A DNA stretch of 64,000 bases from Flemingiibacterium sp045636265 (GCA_045636265.1 JAZTXD010000074.1:1-64000), one strand, 5' to 3'; shown: positions 8,672 through 17,734, counted from the first letter of the stretch. A program made the numbers and translations. The notes: generated by a model not told the origin, from the letters alone.

Positions 8672-11020
8672 ATGAAAAAGACAAGAATTATTTCGATGTT
8701 CCTTGCTGTAGCTCTTGTTGTTTCTTGTTTCTCGGTAGTACTCACAGCAGCGCCTGTTGAGCTTATCTTCCCGGGACAGACGGCAGAGCTTGCACTTGGC
8801 GATTGGACCGGTGTTATCCAGTCTAATCCCCAGAACACTTCTGCTGCAACCGGCGGCTACCTTGCTGTAGAAACATCAGCATATCCGCAGGGTGTAGCTA
8901 TCACCACATCAGATAGTGCGTACACTCTTGACAGCACCAAAGCATACACCATGGAAATCAAGATGCGTACTGCAGCTGCAGGCACATCTTACTACCGTTT
9001 ATACTGCGGAGCAGGTGCTTATAGCGCACTTGGCGGCACCCATGAAATAACGTTCCCAACAGATGCTGGTGACGGATTTGCTGTACAGGGCGGCGACTGG
9101 GTTGTTCTTAACGGCGACCTCGTAAATATTGCAGACGGTCAGCTCACAATTAAAATCCACGGCGGAGTCGTAGGCGTTGCTTACGGCGACAGCTTTGACG
9201 TTGACTACATAAAGATCACCGAGAAGGGAACTGACAATGTTTTCTTCTATGAGGATTTTGATGATGCTGATGTTAACTGCACATATGAGGGTATTAACGG
9301 TGCGGCAAACGTATCTGTAAAGGGCACCCAGGCAATTAAGAACGGCTATGTTCATGTTGGCAGCAGACAGTCTTACGTTTCCGGTGCTTCCTACACATCC
9401 AATGTTAGTTTGACCGCTGGTCAGACCTATACACTTACCATGAGAATGCGTTCTTCCGAAGCGGACGAATATGTTCGTGCATTTGCAGGTGGCGCACAGG
9501 CTCATGTTCTTCTTAACGGCGATTGGTCTAACGTAACGATCAGAATGACTCCTGCAGCTAATCAGGCGTTCAGCCTCTACTTCCACGGTGGTTACGGTGC
9601 TCCCGCAGGAACTCACCATTCTTTCGCTGACTTTGATATCGACAGCATGGTTCTTACCGATTCCACCGGCGCTAAGCTTATCGACGAAACCTACGATAAC
9701 GGCGTTGGAGCTTGGACTGCATATGTTTCTTCCAGCTACGCCGGCTTCCAGGGCTCTGTGATTTCTCATGGTGTTGATGATGACTATGCAACAGTTCCCG
9801 GTTCCGTTGCAACCTATACTCCAGCTGAAGACATGAACCTCAAGGCTGGCACATACCTTGTTACCGGTACCTTCAAGGTTCCCTACAGCAGAGCTAACGT
9901 TGTTGTTGCTCGTGCATTCTATTCTACTGGAGCAGTCGCTACCGCTCCCACAACTGTTATCGCAGACCACAACAAGATCAATGTAGGTGTTGAAATTGAG
10001 GACGTTGACGGAAACATCTACTATGCAGAAAAGAACAGTGTTCCTGTTGCTACTGAATGGGTTGATGTTTATTTCTATGTTGAAATTCCCAACGATATCG
10101 TTGTAAAGAACATCAAATTCATTGGTAAGGACGGCGTTGCTCCTGTTGCAGGCACCTACACATTCGGTGGTGAAACAGTTACTGCAGGCCTCCTCAAGGA
10201 TATCTATGATGACTCTACTGCAGACGATGAAATTGTAAACTCTCCTATGCTCGTTCAGATCGCGAAGCAGGACGGTTCTTTCCAGAACCACACCTACATG
10301 AAGAGCAATTACTCAACTATCGCAGGTGCGGACGGTTTCCTTGCAGACAAGAATCTTCCTTTCCAGTTCTGCAATGCTGATATAACGATGATCAGCCTTA
10401 AGCCCACTGAAGCTACCGGTGCTTCCTCCGTTGGTATTCTCGCAATGCTTCTTCTCAGAAGAGCAGCAAACAGCAACAATGAAGGTGACAACAGTGAGGG
10501 TGAGGTTACAGACAACCCGGAAGTCGTTGGAGACAAATACTACCTTCGCGTAGAAACCACAGCTTATCCGCAGGGCGTTGAATTTGTAACTGAAGACAGT
10601 GCATATGTTCTTGATGCAAACAAACAGTACACTCTTGAAATCAAGATGCGTACTGATGCAGACACATCTTATTACCGTGCTTACTGCGGAGCAGGACCTG
10701 CCAGTGGCCTCCTTGGTAATCAGGAAATAATGCCTGTAGACTACGCTACCTCTGGCAACGGTTTCCCTGTAGCGGCTGGCGATTGGGTTGTTAAGAGCGG
10801 TGACTTACGCGGTGTAGCAAACGGTCAGCTTGCAATTAAGATTCACGGCGGAGCAGTTGGCGGCGTCGCTTACGGTGATAGCTTTGACATTGATTACATC
10901 AAGGTTACCGAGAAACTTACCGGCAATGTGTTCTTCTACGAAGACTTTGAGGATGATGAATTTAACTGCACATTCAATGCTATAAACGGCGCTGTAGGTG
11001 CAGCTGTAAAGGGCGAATAA
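8672..11020 (+). CDS. Secreted multimodule protein made only of binding-like beta domains
   Basis: A 782-residue exported protein. Residues 1 to about 26 form a signal peptide (MKKTRIISMFLAVALVVSC and so on). The first module (about residues 47-205) is repeated at the C-terminus (about 622-782): both begin YxxVETxAYPQGV, contain YTxEIKMRT and IKIHGG, and end with DYIKxTEK followed by NVFFYEDF. Another similar jelly-roll-like module lies near 215-340. The pattern resembles CBM4/9-type carbohydrate-binding modules and the N-terminal modules of copies B to D. No hydrolase core is present. Near residues 583-600 there is a short hydrophobic run ending LLLRRA after PTEATGASS, like a cell-wall anchor remnant, followed by an acidic linker. 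The start is ATG 8672; an upstream in-frame GTG is less likely. It has its own promoter and terminator. Confidence 0.8.
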   Translation: MKKTRIISMFLAVALVVSCFSVVLTAAPVELIFPGQTAELALGDWTGVIQSNPQNTSAATGGYLAVETSAYPQGVAITTSDSAYTLDSTKAYTMEIKMRTAAAGTSYYRLYCGAGAYSALGGTHEITFPTDAGDGFAVQGGDWVVLNGDLVNIADGQLTIKIHGGVVGVAYGDSFDVDYIKITEKGTDNVFFYEDFDDADVNCTYEGINGAANVSVKGTQAIKNGYVHVGSRQSYVSGASYTSNVSLTAGQTYTLTMRMRSSEADEYVRAFAGGAQAHVLLNGDWSNVTIRMTPAANQAFSLYFHGGYGAPAGTHHSFADFDIDSMVLTDSTGAKLIDETYDNGVGAWTAYVSSSYAGFQGSVISHGVDDDYATVPGSVATYTPAEDMNLKAGTYLVTGTFKVPYSRANVVVARAFYSTGAVATAPTTVIADHNKINVGVEIEDVDGNIYYAEKNSVPVATEWVDVYFYVEIPNDIVVKNIKFIGKDGVAPVAGTYTFGGETVTAGLLKDIYDDSTADDEIVNSPMLVQIAKQDGSFQNHTYMKSNYSTIAGADGFLADKNLPFQFCNADITMISLKPTEATGASSVGILAMLLLRRAANSNNEGDNSEGEVTDNPEVVGDKYYLRVETTAYPQGVEFVTEDSAYVLDANKQYTLEIKMRTDADTSYYRAYCGAGPASGLLGNQEIMPVDYATSGNGFPVAAGDWVVKSGDLRGVANGQLAIKIHGGAVGGVAYGDSFDIDYIKVTEKLTGNVFFYEDFEDDEFNCTFNAINGAVGAAVKGE

Positions 11021-11045
11021 AATTCCGCAAAACGCTTTCAAAAAC

Positions 11046-11075
11046 AAAACCTCCCGAATTTTCGGGAGGTTTTTG
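11046..11075 (+). terminator. Terminator after the binding-module protein
   Basis: AAACCTCCCGAA and TTCGGGAGGTTT form a 12-bp stem with essentially no spare loop beyond TT, ending in a T run. Confidence 0.85.
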
Positions 11076-11135
11076 ATTTTTGCCTGATTTTTTAATCCAT
11101 GAGGACGGAAATCCCCATGTTTTATCAAAAAGGTA

Positions 11136-11164
11136 TTGACATTGTAATGTAATAATTGTATAAT
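11136..11164 (+). promoter_or_regulatory. Promoter of the M55 peptidase-isomerase pair
   Basis: -35 TTGACA (11136-11141), 17-bp spacer, -10 TATAAT (11159-11164). The leader is about 50 bases. Confidence 0.85.
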
Positions 11165-11221
11165 TGTAGATGCATTTAAGTGGAATTTCTAAAAATGTAA
11201 TATTACCGGAGGCTGGGTAAA

Positions 11222-12028
11222 ATGAGATTCTTAATAATGACAGATATTGAGGGTGTTACCGGTATTACCACATACCAACAGGCTGAAAACTCCCAGTTTG
11301 GCAGAGATATGCTGATGAACGATCTGCTTGCTGTAATAGACGGTATCCGCGCCGCAGGTGACCATGAAATCGTTGTATACGATATGCACACCGACGGACG
11401 AAATGTGGATATGTCACAGCTCCCCGATGATATCGTTTCGGTTGTCGGAAAGCCGATCAACGGAAAGCTTTACAGAGGCGTCGGCGGTGACTTTGACGGA
11501 CTGCTTTTGATCGGTCTTCATTCAATGGCGCGAGTACCAGGTGCGATGCTTGCGCATTCTTACCTTGTTCAGTATGATTCTATACATATAAACGGCGAGC
11601 TTGTGGGCGAGATAGGTGTTGAAGCCGCGCTTGCGGGTGAACAGGGATTCCCGCTTGTCTTTGTGTCCGGCGACGATGTTGGATGCAGGGAAGCGGAAAA
11701 GCTAATTCCGGGCGTTGTGACCGTTGCGGTTAAGACGTCACTTGACGAGGCACAGGCTGTATGTCTGTCGCCGGCGAAGACGCGTTCTATTCTAAAGGAA
11801 GGTGCGGCAAAAGCTGTAAATGCGGCGAAGAGCATTGCTCCGAAAAAGCTTGAGATGCCAGCAATCGTTCGCATTAAATATTCAAAATGCAGATATCTCG
11901 AAGTGATGAAAGCGCTTCATCCTGAACTGTTTATAAATGAAGATACTGTGGAGTTTGGCGGTGATAATCTGCTCGCGTGCTGGTCGGATTATTTATTAAA
12001 GGAAAAGGAAATGGTAAGCAATGCGTAA
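11222..12028 (+). CDS. M55-family D-aminopeptidase (DppA-like)
   Basis: A 268-residue cytosolic zinc peptidase of the DppA/M55 family, which removes N-terminal D-amino acids from short peptides such as D-Ala-D-Ala or peptidoglycan fragments. The start RFLIMTDIEGVTG supplies the Asp and Glu metal ligands, YDMHTDG (about residues 58-64) a His, and LLLIGLHSMA (about 97-106) the next His; GAMLAHSY and the Gly-rich NGELVGEIG complete the family pattern. It may be slightly shorter at the C-terminus than typical members. The ATG has GGAGG upstream. It overlaps the next gene by eight bases, so the pair should be translationally coupled. Its place inside an array of secreted glycan-type proteins hints at cell-wall peptide recycling, but that is inference. 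Confidence 0.9.
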   Translation: MRFLIMTDIEGVTGITTYQQAENSQFGRDMLMNDLLAVIDGIRAAGDHEIVVYDMHTDGRNVDMSQLPDDIVSVVGKPINGKLYRGVGGDFDGLLLIGLHSMARVPGAMLAHSYLVQYDSIHINGELVGEIGVEAALAGEQGFPLVFVSGDDVGCREAEKLIPGVVTVAVKTSLDEAQAVCLSPAKTRSILKEGAAKAVNAAKSIAPKKLEMPAIVRIKYSKCRYLEVMKALHPELFINEDTVEFGGDNLLACWSDYLLKEKEMVSNA

Positions 12029-12914
12029 AATGGATCCGATTATACTTGGAATCAACCACATGTTCCTCTATCCCGAGAGCATAACAAACGGCGATGTGCA
12101 TACCAAAACTCTCGCCGAGCTTTCGGAAAATCCGCTGATGGACGCTCTTGACTGCTGGGTTTTTCCAGGAAACGCGAAAGAGGAAATTGAAATTCTCCGG
12201 GGGTGCGGTAAGCAGATAAACTACAATATAGGCGATCGCTTCGGCGAAGTTCCTATCTTACCGGCTACAACTGATAAGAATGAACGTATATACGCTATGG
12301 ATGTTCTGAAGCGTGAAACCGAATTTGCGCTCGAGTCGGGCGCGAAGAAAATCATCTTCGGCAGCGGCAGGGATGTCCCCGAAGACCGCGATGGAGCAAA
12401 GGCTCGCTACGTTGAGTTTGTAAACGAGTGGGCACAGATTATTCCGCATGACGTTTGCCTGACACTTGAAGCAATCGACAGAGATGTGGACAAGTTCTTC
12501 CTGCTCGGTACGCTCGAGGATACATGCGAGTGCGTTGGCAAGTGGCAGGAAAACGGACTTAACGTGGGTATTCTTCTTGATATGGGACATGTTCCGCTGC
12601 TTCATGAGAGTCTGGAAAGCGCTGTCAAAAAGACTGCTCCGATGCTCCGCCACATTCACCTCGGCAACTGTATTTTGAAGAATCGCGCCAATCCCTTCTA
12701 CGGCGACAAGCATGTTTCTTGGGGTGCCCCGGACGGAGAGTTTGATGAGAATGACGGGGCAGAGTTTATGCGTCTTCTTTGCAATGCAGAATATTTCAGC
12801 CGTGGCGAAGCGCAGACCGTTTCCTTTGAAATGCGTCCGTTCGCCGGTATGAGTGCGCAGGGCACAGTAAAGCATTTGCGCGACTGGTTTGAGAAAACAC
12901 TTTGCACGCTGTAA
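12021..12914 (+). CDS. Xylose-isomerase-like TIM-barrel protein (sugar isomerase/epimerase family)
   Basis: A 297-residue cytosolic protein of the AP-endonuclease-2/xylose isomerase-like fold. Likely metal ligands sit at strand ends: LEAID (Glu near 147), LDMGH (Asp and His near 188-192), HIHLGN (His near 211) and SFEMRP (Glu near 273). Members isomerise or epimerise sugars and inositols; the substrate is not visible. Its start overlaps the stop of the M55 gene by eight bases, showing coupling with the peptidase. No hairpin terminator was seen in the 125 bases before the next promoter. Confidence 0.82.
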   Translation: MRKMDPIILGINHMFLYPESITNGDVHTKTLAELSENPLMDALDCWVFPGNAKEEIEILRGCGKQINYNIGDRFGEVPILPATTDKNERIYAMDVLKRETEFALESGAKKIIFGSGRDVPEDRDGAKARYVEFVNEWAQIIPHDVCLTLEAIDRDVDKFFLLGTLEDTCECVGKWQENGLNVGILLDMGHVPLLHESLESAVKKTAPMLRHIHLGNCILKNRANPFYGDKHVSWGAPDGEFDENDGAEFMRLLCNAEYFSRGEAQTVSFEMRPFAGMSAQGTVKHLRDWFEKTLCTL

Positions 12915-13038
12915 TCGCTCATAATACTTGGTATTTAACGCTTTGCACTTGGCTTTTTTATCAAAAATCAAAGAATTGTTTGGTGAAAATGAACAATTAT
13001 AACGATGTAAATTTTACATAATGTGCAACTGTTTTTTG

Positions 13039-13067
13039 TTGACAAAAGCACTTGCTTGTGGTACAAT
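13039..13067 (+). promoter_or_regulatory. Promoter of array copy A
   Basis: -35 TTGACA (13039-13044), 17-bp spacer, -10 TACAAT (13062-13067) preceded by TGG. Confidence 0.85.
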
Positions 13068-13141
13068 ATACATGTAATATATGTTTTTGTGCGTTAAAAT
13101 AATAGCGTTAACATAATGCACGGATAAGGAGATACCAAATT

Positions 13142-14590
13142 ATGAAAAAGACAAGACTTATTTCGATTGCTGTTGCGGCTTTCACTGCGGCTCAGCTTCT
13201 TCTTGCTCCCGCAGGTGTATCTGCGGCAGACGGTGTACAGGGTATTGTTGTAAGTGAAAATACTTCTGCATATTCCTCTATCACAACAGAGCAGGGCCTT
13301 AAGGATTATGCAAATGCATACAAAGGAACACACGTAACTGACTATGTTATCGATGTATTCAGCAAGAATCTTGTTACTCCCGCAGAGGTTACCGGTCTTG
13401 ACCGCGTTGACGTTCTCTGCAAGGCGTTCAAGGATGCAGGAATCGATGCTTGGCTTGCTTTCGATATGAATGATACCTACACCGGTACCATCGCTTCGAG
13501 CAATCTTTCCAAGTTCTATAAGAACACTCCCAACATCAAGCGTGTTACATACGGTTCCGCGCTTAACACAACCTATCATTCCGCTATGAACTACTCCAAT
13601 GAGGCAGTTCGTACATACATGCTTGACATCATTAAGCAGGCGCTTACAAAGTATGACTGTGCCGGCATCGAGCTTGACTTCCAGAATGCTATCTGGATGT
13701 GGGCTGTAGGCGGCGAGTACAACGGTCTTGATATACTTGACGGCTTCATGCGCAAGGTTGACAGACTCGTTAAGACTTTTGAAATTTCCCGCGGTCACGA
13801 GATCAAGGTCAGCGTTCGCTGCGCTTCCGATCTCGAAACCAACTATGAGCTCGGTATCGACGTAGCAACATGGGTTGCTGACGGTATCATCGACAGAGTT
13901 GTTCCCACCGCAAGCGGTACTCTCACCGACTTTGACGTTCCTGTAAGAGTATGGACTGCACTTATGCATCCGTATGGCGGTGAGGTTGTTCCCAGCATCC
14001 AGGCTACTTTTGCAGCAAGCGAAAAGGGCCTTGAGAAGGGGGCTTCCGCACACACCATCGAAACTCTCCGTGGTGCTGCTGCAAACTGGTTCTCCCAGGG
14101 CGTTGACAAGGTTTACATGAACGGTCTTAAGGGTAATGCGGCTTACGGCGATGCGATTGCGTCTATCGGTTCCTATGACAACCTTATGACTCTCGATCGC
14201 AGAACTGTTCTCACATACAACGATGTAAATCCTTTCTGGTCCAAGCCTAATGCACAGCTTCCCAAGAGCGTGAGCAAGAATGTTACCACTACTTTCCGTG
14301 TTCCTGTAGGCGACATTCCCGCGGATGCTACTGTTACTCTCAGATTTGCTGGAAATAAGCTTGATACTGCTCCTACTGTATATGTTAACTCGAAGCTTGC
14401 TACAAGCACCGGCATCGCAAATGTTCCCTCTGATTTGGCTGCTTATGCCGGCACAGGTAACAATTACAAGTTATATACCTACACGGTTCCCGCTGAGGTG
14501 TTCCATGAGCTCTATCTCGTTGTGGAAGTTACACCTACCACAAACGGCATAGAAATAAATTACATGGATGTAATTGTTGATGCTAAATAA
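13142..14590 (+). CDS. Array copy A: minimal secreted glycoside-hydrolase-like protein
   Basis: A 482-residue protein: signal peptide (1 to about 28), the shared core (about 32-385) and the C-terminal beta domain (about 390-482). The core alternates hydrophobic strands and helices as a TIM barrel would. Shared landmarks are THVTDYVIDVF (about 62-72), AWLAFDMNDTY, GIELDF with Glu177 and Asp179, GHEIKVSVRCASD, DVATWVADGIID, and MHPYGGEV. Glu177 and Asp179 are invariant in all fourteen copies and are the best candidates for catalysis (inference; I recall similar motifs in family-10-like hydrolases of other phyla). This copy is the most divergent: it has QNA where the others have QRE or QRD, and it lacks RRVQHG. 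It carries no N-terminal binding module. Activity is therefore least certain here. Confidence 0.75.
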   Translation: MKKTRLISIAVAAFTAAQLLLAPAGVSAADGVQGIVVSENTSAYSSITTEQGLKDYANAYKGTHVTDYVIDVFSKNLVTPAEVTGLDRVDVLCKAFKDAGIDAWLAFDMNDTYTGTIASSNLSKFYKNTPNIKRVTYGSALNTTYHSAMNYSNEAVRTYMLDIIKQALTKYDCAGIELDFQNAIWMWAVGGEYNGLDILDGFMRKVDRLVKTFEISRGHEIKVSVRCASDLETNYELGIDVATWVADGIIDRVVPTASGTLTDFDVPVRVWTALMHPYGGEVVPSIQATFAASEKGLEKGASAHTIETLRGAAANWFSQGVDKVYMNGLKGNAAYGDAIASIGSYDNLMTLDRRTVLTYNDVNPFWSKPNAQLPKSVSKNVTTTFRVPVGDIPADATVTLRFAGNKLDTAPTVYVNSKLATSTGIANVPSDLAAYAGTGNNYKLYTYTVPAEVFHELYLVVEVTPTTNGIEINYMDVIVDAK

Positions 14591-14602
14591 TTGAGATCTT
14601 TG

Positions 14603-14638
14603 CACCGCTGTAGGTCATAGCCTACAGCGGTGTTTTTT
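14603..14638 (+). terminator. Terminator of copy A
   Basis: CACCGCTGTAGG and CCTACAGCGGTG form a 12-bp perfect stem, loop TCATAG, then six T. The stem is of the shared GCTGTnnG type. Confidence 0.9.
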
Positions 14639-14639
14639 G

Positions 14640-14727
14640 TTGACAAGATAAGGAACAATAGGCATCACACGATGATATGTAATATGTAATATGGAATGGC
14701 TTCGGTAATACCGAAGCCATTCTTGTA
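14640..14727. repeat. Orphan -35 box and perfect palindrome between copies A and B
   Basis: Directly after the terminator lies TTGACA (14640-14645) with no usable -10. It is followed by ATATGTAATATGTAATATGG (tandem ATATGTA-like units) and a perfect 11-bp inverted repeat, AATGGCTTCGG (14695-14705) and CCGAAGCCATT (14711-14721), with a five-base loop. The real promoter of copy B is further on at 14774. The stretch could be a small palindromic element that was inserted into an older promoter region. Confidence 0.5.
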
Positions 14728-14773
14728 AAAGTGAAAAAAAGACGTAAAATCATACTAATGTCCTATATTTGTA

Positions 14774-14802
14774 TTGACAAATATAGTTTATTATGATAGA
14801 AT
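14774..14802 (+). promoter_or_regulatory. Promoter of array copy B
   Basis: -35 TTGACA (14774-14779), 17-bp spacer, -10 TAGAAT (14797-14802) preceded by TGA, an extended -10. Confidence 0.85.
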
Positions 14803-14868
14803 AAGATTAGCTATGTTACATATGGGATAATTAGTAACTTGCAACAAATATGATTGGAGATCTTTTGT

Positions 14869-17544
14869 ATGAAAATGAAACTTTTGCGTTCACTTTCGCT
14901 GGTTATGACCGTGGCTGTGTGCCTTGGTATGCTTGTGGGAGCAGGCAGCGTTTTCGCTGCTGAAAACAACTATCTCGCTGTTACCGAACGAGCTAACTAT
15001 CCGTCGGGCGTATATTTCCTTTCCGACCCCGAGGTTCAGCTTATCGGCGGACACGAGTACACACTTGATATTGACATCGCGGTAATATCTCCGCAGGCTC
15101 AGACACTTCGCGTTTTGGTTAACGATACCGCGTTGAGAAATATTACCACCGGAGCACAGGCCGATGCCGGCGGAAAGCGCGGACTTGAGATGAAGACCGG
15201 CTGGAACGAACTGAGAGATCTTAAGTTCACTGCTAAAACCACCAGCAGATTTACTGTTCTGATACATAGTGACGCTTTTGGAACAGAAGACTTTTTCATT
15301 GATAATCTTCGCATTTACGACCTTACCGATTCCAAAGAGGTTGTAAAGATTGACTTTGAAGATAAATCTCACTACGATTTCTTCTTTGGACCCAAGCAAG
15401 GCTTCGGTGAAGAACAGACTATCACTCCTATGAAGGGGGAGCTTCCTGTTTATGTACTGCCGGTAATTCCGGAGGTTGAAGATCTTGACAGAATTACCAC
15501 TGCCGATGACTACTATCTTGAAATTACAGAGCGTGTACATTACGCTTCCGGTATTGTAATCAACCCTGGAGTTAATGCTGTGAAAAAGCATTATTACCGT
15601 GTAGACGTTAATATCTATGTTGCCCAAGACTCAAAGATTCGTATACTTGCTCAAACGAGCAACGGCGGAGATGTTACCTTTGAAGCCGGCAGCGACTTGA
15701 ACGGCGTGCGCGGTATTGACCTTAAGGCGGGTTGGAATACCCTTACCAACTACACATTTACCGCAACGGGTAACGATCCTTTCGTAATTAAGATTCACAA
15801 CGACAGCAGTGGAGAGTGCGATATGTATATCGACAACTTCTACCTGCGCGACGTAACAGACAAGGTGGATATACTCACTTGGGCATTTGATGACGGTGAA
15901 ATACTCCGCAGCATTACCGGTATGTCTTATCCCGGTGCTTCCCAGAGAATTACTATGAGGGGAATTGAGCTTCCCAAGTGGAGTCCCGAGGACGAGCTTC
16001 AGTATGAAGTTGGCGGTATCGTTATAAACGAGGACTTCGACAGCCTTTCTTCTATGGACGCCTCTACCACCGCAGACACAATCCGCAACTTTGTAAAGAC
16101 ATGGGAAGGTTCTCATGTAACCGACTACATGCTCAACGTATTCTCCCAGATTCCGGCTTATCCCTCTGACGTAACAACCGACCTTCTTGATAAGTACTAC
16201 CGTACCGAAGAGCAGGGCATGAAGGTTGACTACAAGTATGACAAGGATGTTTCCAGCGCAAAGATAATGTTTGAAGACAAGGGAATCGACTACATTGCTA
16301 TCATGATGGAAGAGCTGCCCAAGGTTGGCATCAATCCGTGGCTTTCCTACAGAATGAACGATGCGCACAATATCGCTTACAAGGAAACCATGTTCCACTA
16401 CACCGACTTCTTCTATGCAAATCCCCAGTTCAGACGTGTTCAGCATGGCTCTACTATAAACACCTACTACGGCGGACTGCTTGACTATTCCCATGAGGAA
16501 GTTCGCGACTACTGGCTCGCTATATTCAATGAAGCACTCAGCAAATACGATTGTTACGGTTTAGAGCTTGACTTCCAGCGTGAGATCTGGCTCTGGCATA
16601 TGGGCGGCGAGTATAACGGTCTTGATTATCTCAACGACTTTATGCGTCAGCTTGATGGTATTATCAGCATATATGAAGAAAAATACGGACATGAGATCAA
16701 GGTTGCAGTTCGTGTTGCTCAAGACATTCAGACTAACTATGATCTCGGTCTTGACGTTATCACATGGGCATCTGAAGGACTTATCGACCTCATTAACCCC
16801 ACCTCGAGATACATGTCCACTGACTTTGATGTTCCTGTAAGAATGTGGGCTTCCGTAATGCATCCTTATGGTGTTGAGGTTGCTCCCGGTCTTGAAACCA
16901 TCATCCTCGGTGACCTTGGCGGACAGACTCCCCGTTCCGACCTTCCCACTGCTGCAGCGGCTGCCGCGAACTGGTATGCTCAGGGCGCAGATAAGCTTTA
17001 TTTATATAACCACTTCCTGCGTTGCGGAACTGCCGGATTCTCCGAGTCTGACAGAGAGACGCTCGATCTTTCTGTGACATCCTTCACTACTCCAAACGGT
17101 AGGTGGAGAGCTATGACAACTCTCGGTTCCTACGAGGAGGTAATGTCCCTCGACCGCAGAATGATTCTTACCTACAGCGATACATACGCGTACTGGAAGA
17201 CTGACAACAAACAGCTTCCCGCAAGAGCATATCCGAATTCTACTCCCGCGTCCATCCGCATGCCTGTCGGTATTATTCCCGAGGGGTCAGAAGCGATCTT
17301 CAACATCGCTGTTAACGCACAGAATGTTAAGAAGTATCCGACTGTTACCATTAACGGAAAGCAGGCAGAGTATATTGGCGTGTATTCGGAAACCGGTAAC
17401 GATTATGTTGATCACACCATTCTTTCTTACAAGATACCTGCATCTGCTTATGATGACATGTACCTTATAGCAGAAATGGTTACATCCAGCGGCAAGTACC
17501 TCGCTGTATCCTATGTTGATGTTACGATCAATGTAGCAAAATAA
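14869..17544 (+). CDS. Array copy B: secreted hydrolase-like protein with two N-terminal modules
   Basis: An 891-residue protein. Signal peptide about 1-30. Two tandem CBM4/9-like modules follow: module 1 (about 33-165) starts YLAVTERANYPSGV and ends IDNLRIYDLTD; module 2 (about 215-340) starts YLEITERVHYASG and ends IDNFYLRDVTD. A linker with ELPKWSPEDELQY leads to the core (about 380-770) with GGIVINEDFDSLSSM, RMNDAHN, RRVQHG, ELDFQREIWLWHMGGEY (Glu566), ASEGLIDLINPTSRY and MHPYGVEVAPGLE. The C-terminal beta domain ends the protein. The ATG at 14869 has GGAGA eight bases upstream; an in-frame TTG at 14854 lies inside that site and is rejected. It shares exact length and order with copies C and D. 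Confidence 0.8.
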   Translation: MKMKLLRSLSLVMTVAVCLGMLVGAGSVFAAENNYLAVTERANYPSGVYFLSDPEVQLIGGHEYTLDIDIAVISPQAQTLRVLVNDTALRNITTGAQADAGGKRGLEMKTGWNELRDLKFTAKTTSRFTVLIHSDAFGTEDFFIDNLRIYDLTDSKEVVKIDFEDKSHYDFFFGPKQGFGEEQTITPMKGELPVYVLPVIPEVEDLDRITTADDYYLEITERVHYASGIVINPGVNAVKKHYYRVDVNIYVAQDSKIRILAQTSNGGDVTFEAGSDLNGVRGIDLKAGWNTLTNYTFTATGNDPFVIKIHNDSSGECDMYIDNFYLRDVTDKVDILTWAFDDGEILRSITGMSYPGASQRITMRGIELPKWSPEDELQYEVGGIVINEDFDSLSSMDASTTADTIRNFVKTWEGSHVTDYMLNVFSQIPAYPSDVTTDLLDKYYRTEEQGMKVDYKYDKDVSSAKIMFEDKGIDYIAIMMEELPKVGINPWLSYRMNDAHNIAYKETMFHYTDFFYANPQFRRVQHGSTINTYYGGLLDYSHEEVRDYWLAIFNEALSKYDCYGLELDFQREIWLWHMGGEYNGLDYLNDFMRQLDGIISIYEEKYGHEIKVAVRVAQDIQTNYDLGLDVITWASEGLIDLINPTSRYMSTDFDVPVRMWASVMHPYGVEVAPGLETIILGDLGGQTPRSDLPTAAAAAANWYAQGADKLYLYNHFLRCGTAGFSESDRETLDLSVTSFTTPNGRWRAMTTLGSYEEVMSLDRRMILTYSDTYAYWKTDNKQLPARAYPNSTPASIRMPVGIIPEGSEAIFNIAVNAQNVKKYPTVTINGKQAEYIGVYSETGNDYVDHTILSYKIPASAYDDMYLIAEMVTSSGKYLAVSYVDVTINVAK

Positions 17545-17551
17545 AAAAACT

Positions 17552-17587
17552 ATCGCTGTAAGCCTTGCGCTTACAGCGATTTTTTTG
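17552..17587 (+). terminator. Terminator of copy B
   Basis: ATCGCTGTAAG and CTTACAGCGAT form an 11-bp stem followed by six T. Same stem core as the terminators after copies D and E. Confidence 0.9.
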
Positions 17588-17656
17588 CAGCAAAAATCGC
17601 CTTGAGGGCGAATTTACAATTCGCATATTAAAAATTCACTTTATACGGAAAAGAAC

Positions 17657-17685
17657 TTGACAATTATCAGTTGCCGTGCTATCAT
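17657..17685 (+). promoter_or_regulatory. Promoter of array copy C
   Basis: -35 TTGACA (17657-17662), 17-bp spacer, -10 TATCAT (17680-17685) preceded by TGC. Confidence 0.8.
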
Positions 17686-17734
17686 GAAAATGTACTGCAA
17701 TTTACTATAAATAAACGTATAGGAGATTTTTGCT

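Noticed and set aside
8999..10291. A long open frame of 430 codons on the minus strand inside the module-only protein gene
   Set aside because: It is an antisense shadow of a Thr/Ala/Gly-rich coding sequence: rich in Cys, Val and Asn, no ribosome binding site, no motif, and the plus-strand protein has a signal peptide, promoter and terminator.
12258..12971. A 237-codon minus-strand open frame opposite the first sugar isomerase gene
   Set aside because: Shadow of the isomerase, which has metal-ligand motifs at the expected strand ends and is coupled to the peptidase gene.
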